A stretch of DNA of 54,473 nucleotides from Rhodobacter sp. (GCA_020250175.1 JADCEN010000053.1:1-54473); one strand, 5' to 3'. Shown: positions 44,104-53,639, counted from the stretch's first letter. Notes: generated from the sequence alone by a model not told the origin. A program made the numbers and translations.

Positions 44104-45507
44104 ATGATTCCGGTTCGCGGCTATGAGGGCCGAAAGGTGGCGGTGCTGGGCCTTGGCCGGTCAGGTCTTGCCACGGCGCGGGCGCTGCTGGCCGGCGGGG
44201 CAGAGCCGCTGCTGTGGGATGACGCGCCGCAATCCCGGTCTGCCGCCGAGGCGGCGGGGTTCGCGCTGACCGATCTGTCCCGCGCCCCGGCCCTTGACGG
44301 GGTGGCGGCGCTGATCGTCAGCCCCGGCATTCCGCATCTTTATCCGCGCCCCCATCCGGTGATCGCGCGGGCGCTGGACCGGGGCGTGCCGGTGGACAAT
44401 GACATCGGGCTGTTCTTCCGGTCCTTTGCCACCGGCGACTGGGACGGCTTCGATCTGGCGCCGCGCGTGGTTTGCGTGACCGGATCGAACGGAAAGTCGA
44501 CGACCACTGCCCTGATCCACCACATCCTGCACGAGGCGGGACGCCCGGCGCAGATGGCAGGCAACATCGGGCGCGGTGTTCTGGACATTGATCCTGCACG
44601 GGATGGCGAGGTGATCGTGCTGGAACTGTCCAGCTATCAGACCGAACTCGCCCGTGCCCTGACGCCTGACGTGGCCGTCTTCACCAACCTGTCGCCCGAT
44701 CATCTGGACCGGCATGGCGGGATGGGCGGCTACTTTGCCGCCAAGCGCCGCCTGTTCGCCGAAGGCGGGCCGGACCGGGCCGTTGTAGGCGTGGACGAGG
44801 TCGAGGGGCGCTATCTGGCCAATCAGCTGTCCGAAGGGGCGGATGACGACCGGGTGATCCGCATCTCGTCGGGTCAGAAGCTGGAGGCCTGCGGCTGGAC
44901 GGTTTTCGCGCGCAAGGGCTTTCTGTCGGAATGGCGCAAGGGGCGGCAGGTGGCCTCGGTCGACCTGCGCGCGGTCACGGGCCTGCCGGGGGCCCACAAC
45001 CACCAGAACGCCTGCGCGGCCTTTGCGGCGGTGCGGGCGCTGGGCCTGGGGCCACGCAGCATCGAAGACGCATTCCACAGTTTTGCCGGCCTGCCGCACC
45101 GCAGCCAGCTGGTGGCGGAACGGGACGGGGTCCGGTTTGTCAATGACAGCAAGGCCACGAATGTTGATTCAGCGGCCAAGGCGTTGCAGGCCTTTCCAAA
45201 GGTGCGCTGGATCGCCGGCGGGCTGGGCAAGGAAGGCGGGATTGCCGCGCTGGCACCACATCTGGGGTCGGTGGTGAAGGCCTATCTGATCGGCCATTCG
45301 GCCCGCGACTTTGCCCTGCAGATCGGCACCGTACCGCACGAGCTTTGCGAGACGATGGCCCGCGCCGTGGCCCGCGCCGCCGCCGAGGCGCAGCCGGGCG
45401 AGGTTGTGCTGCTGGCCCCGGCTGCAGCAAGCTTTGACCAGTACCCCGATTTCGAAAAGCGGGGCGAAGATTTCACGGCACAGGTGCGGGCGGTGCTGGG
45501 GGGGTGA
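44104..45507 (+). CDS. murD: UDP-MurNAc-L-alanine:D-glutamate ligase
   Basis: 467 residues from ATG with AAGGGGGG upstream. [18 protein letters not shown] opens the UDP-binding domain; ATP loop [16 protein letters not shown] (about 122); [23 protein letters not shown] (about 200); [36 protein letters not shown]. Adds D-Glu to UDP-MurNAc-L-Ala. Last recognisable dcw gene in the window: ftsW, murG, murC and the others do not follow. Confidence 0.96.
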   Translation: MIPVRGYEGRKVAVLGLGRSGLATARALLAGGAEPLLWDDAPQSRSAAEAAGFALTDLSRAPALDGVAALIVSPGIPHLYPRPHPVIARALDRGVPVDNDIGLFFRSFATGDWDGFDLAPRVVCVTGSNGKSTTTALIHHILHEAGRPAQMAGNIGRGVLDIDPARDGEVIVLELSSYQTELARALTPDVAVFTNLSPDHLDRHGGMGGYFAAKRRLFAEGGPDRAVVGVDEVEGRYLANQLSEGADDDRVIRISSGQKLEACGWTVFARKGFLSEWRKGRQVASVDLRAVTGLPGAHNHQNACAAFAAVRALGLGPRSIEDAFHSFAGLPHRSQLVAERDGVRFVNDSKATNVDSAAKALQAFPKVRWIAGGLGKEGGIAALAPHLGSVVKAYLIGHSARDFALQIGTVPHELCETMARAVARAAAEAQPGEVVLLAPAAASFDQYPDFEKRGEDFTAQVRAVLGG

Positions 45508-46179
45508 CAGCATGGTGCCCGCCAAAGGCAGATAGCGGGCCATGGACCCTGCCCGCGAAATCAGCGGGAATCACCGGATTGGCAAGGCTTCAGGGGCCGC
45601 AGCGGACGCGCGGGCACCGATAAGGCGCGCACCATGCGGTGGGAAATCACGTCCCCGGCCATTCTTGGGCTTGAAGCTGGTCCTGCGCTGCGGCACGGCG
45701 GACCTGCACCGGCAACCTTTGCCGCAAGGGTCTGTCAAGCGTCGGGTTCGCGGCCATTCGCTGCAGACGGAACACAGCGCCCGCAATGCCCCCGACTTGT
45801 CGGGGCTGGCCCGCGATCTGTCGGTGACATGCCCGATCCGCAGGCAGGTCTTGCGGGCGGCACCGTGCAGACGCAGTTCTCCCGGAGAAACGCGTGAAAG
45901 TTGGTGATGCCTGAGCGGGCGGAATATCAGGGCCGTGTTCATACACCGTCAATCCCTGGCCGGACAACGGATATGCCGCCTGCAAGGGACTGCCGCAGCG
46001 AAGGCATGCGCGCGTAGGTGCCGCGCCCTGCTCCGCCTTGCACTGTGGTTCATTTTCCACTGGCGCAAGAAACTGGACGTCTGTAGGGGTCGTATGCGTT
46101 CAGCATGCATTCCCGTTGAAACCTGAGCTATGCAGTTCAGATCGTAACCTTGCCGTCACGGCCCGGATCAGGAGCAAGA
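45508..46179. other. 672-bp gap where the dcw cluster stops
   Basis: No convincing gene. Frames on both strands are Arg/Gly/Ser-rich. The last ~110 bp become AT-richer and should hold the promoter of the heptose genes; ribosome site AGGAGCAAG ends the gap. No tRNA or integrase trace was found here. Confidence 0.5.
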
Positions 46180-46764
46180 ATGAAATCGAATACCGGATTT
46201 GTCGGTTCGTATCTGGCCGAGACGATCGCGCTGCTGCAGGCTACGGGACAACTGGAAGCCGACATCCTTCGCGCGGCCGAGGCCTGGAAGGCTGCTTTGA
46301 CGCAAGGCCGGAAGGTGATCTTTTGCGGCAACGGCGGTTCCGCCGCCGATGCGCAACACCTTGCGGCCGAGTTGATGGGGCGGTTCCTGTTCGACCGTGA
46401 CCCGATGGCTGCCGTTTCGCTGACCGTCGACACCTCGGCGCTGACCGCAATCGGCAACGACTACGGCTTTGCCGATGTCTTCTCGCGCCAGCTGCGCGGG
46501 ATCGGGGTTGCGGGCGATGTCATCCTGGGAATGTCCACTTCGGGCAACAGCGAGAACGTTGTGAGGGCCTTCGAGGCGGCGCACAGCTTGGGCATTACGA
46601 CGATCGGCCTGACCGGCGCGGGCGGTGGAAAGATGGCTGCCCTGTCGGACATCCTGATCGCGGTGCCGCATCGGCAGACGAACCACATCCAAGAGGCCCA
46701 TATCGCGATCGGCCACATGATCTGTGCCATGGTCGAGGATAACCTTTGCTCGCCCAAGCGGTAA
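46180..46764 (+). CDS. gmhA: Sedoheptulose-7-phosphate isomerase
   Basis: 194 residues. SIS fold with GNGGSAADAQHLAAEL (about 48-63), MSTSGNSENVVRA (about 118-130) and the late HIQEAHIAIGHMICAMVED with catalytic Glu/His. Converts sedoheptulose 7-phosphate to D-glycero-D-manno-heptose 7-phosphate. Overlaps the next gene by 19 nt. Confidence 0.95.
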   Translation: MKSNTGFVGSYLAETIALLQATGQLEADILRAAEAWKAALTQGRKVIFCGNGGSAADAQHLAAELMGRFLFDRDPMAAVSLTVDTSALTAIGNDYGFADVFSRQLRGIGVAGDVILGMSTSGNSENVVRAFEAAHSLGITTIGLTGAGGGKMAALSDILIAVPHRQTNHIQEAHIAIGHMICAMVEDNLCSPKR

Positions 46765-47975
46765 TCCTTGTCGGGGGCCTCGGCACGCGCCTGGGAGAGT
46801 TGACAGCCCGGACCCCAAAACCCCTGCTGCCGGTGGCGGGACGCCCCTTTCTGGAACACCTGATCCAAGAGGTTTCGCGTTACGGCTTTGAAAGGGTGAC
46901 TTTGCTTGCCGGGCGTTTCGGGGACATGGTGCGCGACGCCTATGACGGGCGGGTTCTGTCGGGGCTGGCCGTGGACGTGCTGGTGGAACCGACGGCGATG
47001 GGCACCGGCGGGGCGCTTGCCCATGCGGTGCGGCACGGGCGGCTTGACCCGGTCTTCCTGCTCATGAACGGCGATTCCTGGATCGACGTGGACCTTTCTG
47101 CGGTGATCCGACACTGGGAGGTGGCGCGCTGCGCCGACCCGGAGCTTCAGGCGCAGCTTCTGCTGAATACCGTTCCGGATGTCGCGCGCTATGGAAGGGT
47201 GGCAATGTCAGGCGGGAAGGTGACGGCTTTCCTGGAGAAGTCGCCCGACGACGCCAAGCGGCCCGGCCAGATCAATGCGGGCGTCTATGTGGTCGACCGG
47301 CGCGCAGTGGCCGGGATTGCGGCCGACCGGCCTTCGTCGCTGGAAAGCGAAGTGCTGCCCGCGCTGGTGGGGCAGGGGCGCGTCACCGGCCTTGTTGCGC
47401 CCGAGAACGCCTATTTCATTGACATCGGACTGCCCGAAACCTATCGCCAGGCCGGGGAAGAGCTGATGCGCCGACGCACCCGGCCCGCGCTGTTTCTTGA
47501 CCGGGACGGCACGCTGAACGTGGACCGGGGCTATACCCACCGGGTCGCGGGCCTGGTCTGGCAGCCAGAGGCGCAGGCGGCAATCCGCCACGCCAATGCG
47601 GCAGGCTATTACGTTTTTGTGGTGACCAATCAGGCCGGGGTCGCGCGCGGGTACTATACCGAGGCCGACGTGGTCGCGTTTCACCGCGCCATGCAGGCGG
47701 CACTGGTCGATGTCGGGGCGCATGTCGATGCCTGGGAATGGTGCCCCCACCATGCCGATGGCACAGTCAAGGCGTACCGCAGGGCCTGCCGCCGCCGCAA
47801 GCCACAACCGGGCATGATTGACGACCTTCTTTCCGCCTGGCCGGTGGACACAGGGCGCAGCCTGATGATCGGCGACTCGGACGATGACATGCGGGCGGCC
47901 AAGGCGGCAGGCCTTGTCGGCATCAGATACGTCGGCGGATCGCTTCTGGAGCTTGTCCGCCGTCACATCCAATAG
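46746..47975 (+). CDS. Fused heptose-1-phosphate guanylyltransferase (HddC-type) and heptose bisphosphatase (GmhB-type)
   Basis: 409 residues from TTG. Part 1 (about 1-235) is a nucleotidyltransferase: ILVGGLGTRLGELTARTPKP, GTGGALAHAV and LLMNGDSWIDVDL. Part 2 (about 247-409) is a HAD-IIIA phosphatase: FLDRDGTLNVDRGY (nucleophile Asp), VTNQAGVARGYY, and MIGDSDDDMRAAKAAG. The GmhB zinc loop normally has C-x-H and C-x-C-R-K-P; here C333 and H335 are kept, but the last pair reads C348-R-R350, so one Cys ligand is Arg. One chain would thus remove the 7-phosphate and activate heptose 1-phosphate as GDP-heptose. Confidence 0.88.
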   Translation: MLAQAVILVGGLGTRLGELTARTPKPLLPVAGRPFLEHLIQEVSRYGFERVTLLAGRFGDMVRDAYDGRVLSGLAVDVLVEPTAMGTGGALAHAVRHGRLDPVFLLMNGDSWIDVDLSAVIRHWEVARCADPELQAQLLLNTVPDVARYGRVAMSGGKVTAFLEKSPDDAKRPGQINAGVYVVDRRAVAGIAADRPSSLESEVLPALVGQGRVTGLVAPENAYFIDIGLPETYRQAGEELMRRRTRPALFLDRDGTLNVDRGYTHRVAGLVWQPEAQAAIRHANAAGYYVFVVTNQAGVARGYYTEADVVAFHRAMQAALVDVGAHVDAWEWCPHHADGTVKAYRRACRRRKPQPGMIDDLLSAWPVDTGRSLMIGDSDDDMRAAKAAGLVGIRYVGGSLLELVRRHIQ

Positions 47976-47987
47976 GGAGCCAACACT

Positions 47988-48980
47988 ATGTGGGTCAGCA
48001 AGACGCCCTTGCGCGCAAGCTTCCTGGGGGGCGGCACGGACTACCCGTCTCATTTCCGGTCGCACCCCGGGGCAGTTCTGGGCGGGACGATCGACAAGTA
48101 TGTCTTCATCCAGGCCCTGCCGCTGGCACCGATTGCGGAACAGAAGTTCCGCGTGACCTACCGCACGACCGAAAGTGTGGACCGGGTCGAGGATATCCGC
48201 CACCCGGTGATCCGCGAGACGCTGAAGCTGCACAACTGGTCCGATCCGCTGAACATCGCAACCATGTCCGACCTGCCGGGCGGAACGGGTCTGGGCAGTT
48301 CATCTGCCTTCACCGTGGGCTTCATCAACCTGGTCCACCGCCTGAAGGGCATCGAGCTGACGCGCTATGAACTGGCGCGGCAGGCGATCCATATGGAACA
48401 AAACATCCTGAAGGAGAATGTCGGCGTTCAGGATCAGATTCATGCAGCCTTCGGCGGCCTTTCCCGCTACGAATTCTCGGGCGATCAGATTTCCATCGAG
48501 CCGCTGCGGCTGACCACAAACAGGCTTGGCCTGCTTAACGCATCCATGTTACTGGTCTATACGGGGTCCGGGCGCAGTGCCTCGAACGTTCTGGCAACGC
48601 AGGAGACGCGCACCAAGGCTGGCGACAATGCGGCATATCTGCGCGAGATGTATGATATGACCTCGGAAGGGGCTCGGGTTCTGGAAGAAGATGGGGTTGA
48701 CGCAACCGCGCTCGCCCGTTTCGGCGACCTTCTTAACCATGGGTGGGAACTGAAGCGGAACCTTGGGGCGGTTTCAAATCCGATGATCGACTCGATCTAT
48801 TTGAAGGGTCGGGATATGGGCGCATGGGGCGGCAAGCTTCTGGGGGCAGGCGGAGGTGGTTTTGTTCTGTTCATCGCGTCGCCCGAGCTGCATCCCAGCT
48901 TTGAAGCCGAATTCGGCGCGGAAAATGTCGTGAAACTTGCCATGACTCCCACAGGGTCTTCGGTTGCGCGGATAGGTTGA
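47988..48980 (+). CDS. hddA: D-glycero-alpha-D-manno-heptose-7-phosphate kinase
   Basis: 330 residues, GHMP kinase. N-terminal KTPLRASFLGGGTDYP, ATP loop DLPGGTGLGSSSAFTVGF (about 96-112), EQNILKENVGVQDQIHAAFGG and C-terminal GAWGGKLLGAGGGGFVLF. It makes heptose 1,7-bisphosphate (alpha anomer), the branch that leads to GDP-heptose and not ADP-heptose, which agrees with the HddC-type domain next door. Starts 12 bp after the fused gene. Confidence 0.93.
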   Translation: MWVSKTPLRASFLGGGTDYPSHFRSHPGAVLGGTIDKYVFIQALPLAPIAEQKFRVTYRTTESVDRVEDIRHPVIRETLKLHNWSDPLNIATMSDLPGGTGLGSSSAFTVGFINLVHRLKGIELTRYELARQAIHMEQNILKENVGVQDQIHAAFGGLSRYEFSGDQISIEPLRLTTNRLGLLNASMLLVYTGSGRSASNVLATQETRTKAGDNAAYLREMYDMTSEGARVLEEDGVDATALARFGDLLNHGWELKRNLGAVSNPMIDSIYLKGRDMGAWGGKLLGAGGGGFVLFIASPELHPSFEAEFGAENVVKLAMTPTGSSVARIG

Positions 48981-49036
48981 CAATCGCAACTCGTTCGACT
49001 GCACTCTGATTAAGACTTCAATCGACCGAGTACACA

Positions 49037-52000
49037 ATGATTAAAGCTCCGCCCCCTGATGACGATGGTTTCGACTATACTGGAGAACGCTTCGTTCCGG
49101 GATACGACCGTGACTCAGAAGCGCTGCATTTCCATCGCTATCTTTCTGCATGTTCCCTTGTGGACGGAAAGACAGTTCTGGACATTGCATCTGGAGAAGG
49201 CTTTGGTGCCTGGTTCCTGGCACAAAGGGCGGCGCACGTTATCGGCGTGGATATTTCGCAAGAAAGTGTTGCCCATGCATCGGTGCGGTACCGGCATCCC
49301 CGTCTTGAATTCAGGCACGGAGATTGCCGGGCGATCCCGCTTGAAGACGACAGCGTTGATTTCGTTGTAAGCTTTGAAACGCTTGAGCACATTCGTGAAC
49401 ACGCCGAGTTCCTTACTGAGGTCAGGAGGGTGCTGAAGCCTGCCGGGGTCCTTTTGATCTCGACACCGGAAATGGATGGATATGCAGCTGGGCGTACGCA
49501 ATCCAACGAATATCATGCGTTGGAGCTTTCGCGGCACGAATTCGCTGCCCTTCTGCAAGCACATTTTGCGAATGTCGCTCTTTACGATCAGGGGATCAAG
49601 CTGGCCAGCGTCATCTGGCCAAGACCCCTGGGCACAGATGCTGCCCCAAAGGGTGTCGGTCTGCAGGAAAATCCGTGGTGGCGCGAAGTCAAGGAAGGAG
49701 CCTGTCAGGAACGCGATCTGCATGACGCCGTCATCGTGATTGCCGTTGCTTCCGATTCCCCGATTGAAGATTTTGGGCTAGGCGGATTTCTTCAGTCCTT
49801 TCCGCATCAGTTTCCATTTTCCGCCATGCAAGGTGGACTCGCCGAAAGGATACGCCAAGCACTGGAGGAAGCGCATATCGTCAGCAGGAGCAAGCTTGCC
49901 GAGGCCGAACTGCGTCGTGTCAATTCCGAACGCGAGGCGGCCGAACTGACAGCCCGCCTTGCTGAGGCCGAACTGCGTCGTGTCAATGCCGAACGTGAAG
50001 CGACCGCACTGATAGCCCGCCTTGAGCGCGCGAATGCCGTGCTGACCCGTGCCGGGGCGCTGATGGCAGAAGAGTTGCGCCGGACCGCCGCGCGCCCGTG
50101 GCGGCCGCTGGAGCGCACGGTCCAGAGTGCTGTCCTGAAATTCGTGCTGCTGTTCCGGGGGCTGATGTCTGACCGGGTTGTGACGCGGCTGCGCCGGTCG
50201 CTGGCAAAGCGCAAACCGCGCCGCTTCGCCTATGCTTGGGGGGCGACCCTGGCGCAGGCCTGGGGAACCGAGGCACCCGTTGACCCCCTTGTTGCGCCCG
50301 CGACGCAAGGGGCGAAGGTGCCGATCAAGGCAAGGCTGGCGCATGACCTGCTTCTTGGTCTGGCCGCCGTTTCGGCCCCGTTCTCGAAACGCCGGGCAGA
50401 AAAATTCCGCCGCTCTGCCGCGAAGCGCGATCCTTTCAGATTCCGTGCCGACCCTTCTGCCGAACGGATCAATGTGCCCTTCTTGGTTGACCGGATCAGC
50501 GCAGGTCCGGTGGCGGATCCGGACCGTGCCCGTCGAATTCTTGTCGCTGACTACCGCATTCCGCGCCCCGATCTGTCGGCAGGCGAAAAGGCGACCTTCG
50601 GGTTGATCGCCGACCTGGGCGCGATCGGCTTTGAGGTGACCTTCTTGTCCGCCGACATGACCGATGCCCCGCCCTATCGCAAGGCGCTTGAGGCGCTGGG
50701 CGTGTCGGTCATCACCGGCGAAAGCGGCTATTCCTCTGGTGGCAATTACATCCGGTCCGAAGGTGCCAGGTTTGGGGCCTTCTACTTCATCCGGGTGGAT
50801 GTTGCCGAGGCGCTGTTGCCTAGCGCAAGGCAGGTCGCACCGGACGCGCGGGTGATCTTCCATGCGCCCGACCTCTATTCCCTGCGCGAAACCCGCAGGG
50901 CAGAGTTGAGCGGCGATCCCGCAGAGAGGGAGGCCGCCAACCTGACCAAGGCTCGCGAAACGGCGATCATGCAGGCCTCTGATCATGTCGTGCTGGTCAG
51001 CCCGGCCGAAATCCCGTTTCTGGCAGATGTTCTGCCGCATGCGTGTATCTCGGTGTTTCCTGCACTTTACAGCCCGGTTGTCGCCGACCCTGCCGGGTAT
51101 GGCGCGCGGCAGAACATCTTCTTCATCGGTGGCTTCAAGCACCCGCCGAATGTAGAGTCCGTTAAGTGGTTTGTCGAAAACGTCTGGCCTTCGGTTCATG
51201 CCAGGCTGCCCGGTGTCGAGTTCCACATCGTCGGTGCCGAGGCACCGAAGGATATCATCGCGCTGGGCGGCCGGCCGGGCGTGCGGTTCGTGGGATATGT
51301 TCAGGACCTGGATCCGCTTCTTGCCGGATACCGGTTGAGCGTGGCACCCCTGCTGTACGGCGCGGGCATCAAGGGCAAACTCGGGACGGCGATGGGTGCC
51401 GGTGTGCCCTGCGTGTCCACCACGGTCGGCGCGGAAGGCATGGGGATCGTTGACGGCGTGCATGCCGCAGTGCGGGACGACCCCGAGGGGTTCGCAGAAG
51501 CTGTCGTGACGCTGTATGGCGACCGGGCACAGTGGGAGAAACTCTCGGAGAAAGGGCGGAGACTGGTCGAAGACCGGTTCGGCGCAGCTGCGAACCAGTC
51601 GTCCTTCTATCGCGCGCTTGACAAGGCTGGTGCCCTGCCGCTTGACATGTATGTGGCATGGTGCCAGTCCGCTCAACCCGCGCCGCTGCCCGCTCCGGAC
51701 CCGGCCGAACCTGTCGATGTGTCGATCATCGTACCCGTCCACAACCAGTGGCCGATGACCCGATCCTGTCTGAATTCCGTTCTGCGCGCAGTGCGGGGGT
51801 CCGGGATCACCTGTGAGGTCATTCTGGCAGACGACGCATCGACCGATGAGACCCTGCAGGCTGCATCCCTGTTCCCCGGCCTCAGGGTTGTCAGGCAGGA
51901 AAACAACCTGGGCTTCCTTGGAAATTGCAATGCCGCGGCGGCAAAGGCACGCGGAGAGGCACTGCTGTTTCTGAACAACGATACCATCGTTCTGCCCGGC

Positions 52001-52552
52001 TGGCTGACTGAGTTGGTGCGGGTGATGCGCGAGGAACCCTCGGCGGCGATTGTCGGCTCGAAGCTGATATACCCCGACGGCACGATCCAGGATGCCGGAG
52101 GGGTCATCTTCTCTGACGCCAGTGCCGCAAATCTTGGTCGCGGCAAACTTCGGAGCGATGCCGCGTTCCGGTCCGACAGAGAAGTTGACTACGCAACTGG
52201 TGCATCAATTCTTGTCAGGGGTTCATTCTGGGAGAAAGTTGGGGGCTTTGATACGCGTTTCTCGCCAGCCTATTGCGAGGACTCCGACCTTGCTATGTCG
52301 GCACGGTTTCACGGAATGAAGGTTTTCTCCGCTGCTAGTTCTATCGTTGTCCATTTTGAGCATGGTTCATATGGCGAGCAGGAGAAAAGCAAGCCGAAGG
52401 AAATGCAAAAGGTAAACCAGAAAAAACTTCGTGAGAAATGGCAACATGCCCTCATGCAAGATCATCTTGCTCCGGGCACGGGGAACGAGCTTGCTTCTTT
52501 GCATGCGCAGCGAGGGCCAACGTCCCGCAAGGAAGCGGTAAAAGCCGGATGA
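49037..52552 (+). CDS. Multidomain surface-glycan enzyme: SAM methyltransferase, coiled coil, GT4 and GT2 glycosyltransferases
   Basis: 1171 residues. Domains in order: class I methyltransferase (about 20-240, VLDIASGEGFGAWFL as motif I and VSFETLEHIREH); coiled coil (about 270-345) with two copies of a 21-residue repeat; a basic linker; GT4-type glycosyltransferase (about 495-865, IFFIGGFKHPPNVESVKWF, GAGIKGKLGTAMGAGVPCVS); GT2 (about 890-1135, VSIIVPVHNQWPMTRSCLNS, LADDAST, LFLNNDTIVLPGW). It likely adds and caps sugars on a surface polysaccharide or glycoprotein, possibly using the GDP-heptose made upstream. The first ~800 bp are visibly less GC-rich than the GT4 part, hinting at assembly from pieces. 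Confidence 0.9.
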   Translation: MIKAPPPDDDGFDYTGERFVPGYDRDSEALHFHRYLSACSLVDGKTVLDIASGEGFGAWFLAQRAAHVIGVDISQESVAHASVRYRHPRLEFRHGDCRAIPLEDDSVDFVVSFETLEHIREHAEFLTEVRRVLKPAGVLLISTPEMDGYAAGRTQSNEYHALELSRHEFAALLQAHFANVALYDQGIKLASVIWPRPLGTDAAPKGVGLQENPWWREVKEGACQERDLHDAVIVIAVASDSPIEDFGLGGFLQSFPHQFPFSAMQGGLAERIRQALEEAHIVSRSKLAEAELRRVNSEREAAELTARLAEAELRRVNAEREATALIARLERANAVLTRAGALMAEELRRTAARPWRPLERTVQSAVLKFVLLFRGLMSDRVVTRLRRSLAKRKPRRFAYAWGATLAQAWGTEAPVDPLVAPATQGAKVPIKARLAHDLLLGLAAVSAPFSKRRAEKFRRSAAKRDPFRFRADPSAERINVPFLVDRISAGPVADPDRARRILVADYRIPRPDLSAGEKATFGLIADLGAIGFEVTFLSADMTDAPPYRKALEALGVSVITGESGYSSGGNYIRSEGARFGAFYFIRVDVAEALLPSARQVAPDARVIFHAPDLYSLRETRRAELSGDPAEREAANLTKARETAIMQASDHVVLVSPAEIPFLADVLPHACISVFPALYSPVVADPAGYGARQNIFFIGGFKHPPNVESVKWFVENVWPSVHARLPGVEFHIVGAEAPKDIIALGGRPGVRFVGYVQDLDPLLAGYRLSVAPLLYGAGIKGKLGTAMGAGVPCVSTTVGAEGMGIVDGVHAAVRDDPEGFAEAVVTLYGDRAQWEKLSEKGRRLVEDRFGAAANQSSFYRALDKAGALPLDMYVAWCQSAQPAPLPAPDPAEPVDVSIIVPVHNQWPMTRSCLNSVLRAVRGSGITCEVILADDASTDETLQAASLFPGLRVVRQENNLGFLGNCNAAAAKARGEALLFLNNDTIVLPGWLTELVRVMREEPSAAIVGSKLIYPDGTIQDAGGVIFSDASAANLGRGKLRSDAAFRSDREVDYATGASILVRGSFWEKVGGFDTRFSPAYCEDSDLAMSARFHGMKVFSAASSIVVHFEHGSYGEQEKSKPKEMQKVNQKKLREKWQHALMQDHLAPGTGNELASLHAQRGPTSRKEAVKAG
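49895..50020 (+). repeat. Two tandem copies of a 63-bp in-frame repeat
   Basis: Copies 49895-49957 and 49958-50020 encode LAEAELRRVNSEREAAELTA-R and its near twin. Both keep GAGGCCGAACTGCGTCGTGT exactly. In-frame expansion or contraction would lengthen or shorten the coiled coil by 21 residues. Confidence 0.9.
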
Positions 52553-53185
52553 TGGCTCAACGTCCTTTACTTCAGCCCGTTCTCCCCGCACCCGGACAAC
52601 CACAGCAATCAGGTACCCATTCAGTCATTCGGCAAGCGGGTCCAGAAAATGGGCCACAAGGCTCATTCTGCGCTGCTGCAAAGTCACATGGACGACGCTG
52701 CCGCCCTCCGGGCGATGCGCGAGACTTGGGACAGCTTCGACATCCTTCCCAATTCGCATCCATTGGGGGCCGATGGGCGCGAGATCCCGTTTGACGGCTG
52801 GTATGAGCCGGGGCTGGGCGAGAACATCCGCCTGCTCTGCAACCTCTACGACATCGCCGTGGTCTTCTGCTCATACGTCTTCCAGTCCAGGCTGCTGGAA
52901 TTCGTGCCTGACCATATCCTGAAGGTCATCGACACACATGACAAGATGGGCGACCGCTACGAGATGCTGCGCAGGAACGGCCAGCCGCCAGAGTTCTTTT
53001 CCTGCAGCCCCGAACAGGAAGGCGCCTATCTGCGGCGGGCCGATGCGGTGGTGGCCCGGCGCGCGGAGGAGGCCGAATACTTCAACTCGGTCAGCCAGCG
53101 CCAGACGGCCATCGTCATTCCCCATTTCGAGGAGCCGCACTTTCAGGAACGCCGGTTCGGGGCGCTGCAGAACGTGGGGCTTGTC
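52553..53185 (+). pseudogene. Glycosyltransferase remnant (N-terminal part only)
   Basis: The frame reads NVLYFSPFSPHPDNHSNQ ... MGHKAHSALLQSHMDD ... IPFDGWYEPGLGENIRLLCN ... KVIDTHDKMGDRYEMLRRNG ... EGAYLRRADAVVARRAEEAEY ... IVIPHFEEPHFQERR, the first Rossmann half of a GT4-type glycosyltransferase. No start codon is in frame: the codons before NVLY are TGA TGG CTC, while the two ATGs at 52549 and 52552 lie in another frame. The acceptor half and nucleotide-sugar site are missing, because at about 53185 the frame runs into hsdR-like sequence. Follows the large glycosyltransferase directly, so it was once part of the same cluster. Confidence 0.82.
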
Positions 53186-53639
53186 CTCGATGACGAAGTT
53201 GCGTTGAAGTACTTCCGCATTCAGCAGATGATACAGGTTTCTATCGACCTCTCCGAAGGTGATACCGACCCGCTCAAGGGCCCAACGGACCTCGGCTCTG
53301 GGCGGGCGCAAAGATGGGGAAGTTGGCCTCGCCGACCTTGTGGAGAGGCTGAACGAACGGTTTGGCACCAGCTTCACTCGTGCAGACCAGTTGTTTTTTG
53401 AACAGATCAGGGAAAGTGCTGAAGCCGATGAGCGGATTGTCGAAGCAGCCTTGGCAAACATGTACGACAATTTCGCATCCTGCCTTGAGCGGATGCTGGA
53501 CGAGCTTTTCATCGACCGAATGGACGGCAATGAGGACGTCTTTTCAAAGGTGATGAGCGACCAGCCGTTTCGCTCGGCCGTTCACAAGGGGCTGGCCCGT
53601 GAACTCTACGAACGTATTCGCGCAGCGAGGCGTCACTGA
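53186..53639 (+). pseudogene. hsdR: Type I restriction enzyme HsdR remnant (C-terminal part only)
   Basis: Reads LDDEVALKYFRIQQM ... SIDLSEGDTDPLKGPTDLGSG in one frame and then, after a one-base shift (an extra C near 53309), KDGEVGLADLVERLNERFG ... FTRADQLFFEQIRE ... ELFIDRMDGNEDVFSKVM ... LARELYERIRAARRH to TGA. This is the helical C-terminus of HsdR that holds the complex together; the nuclease and helicase parts are gone. The piece is fused in frame to the glycosyltransferase remnant, so this is a deletion or recombination joint. Confidence 0.78.

Noticed and set aside
49778-51742. A 654-codon minus-strand frame inside the large glycosyltransferase gene
   Set aside because: Antisense shadow; the plus-strand product has clear domains.
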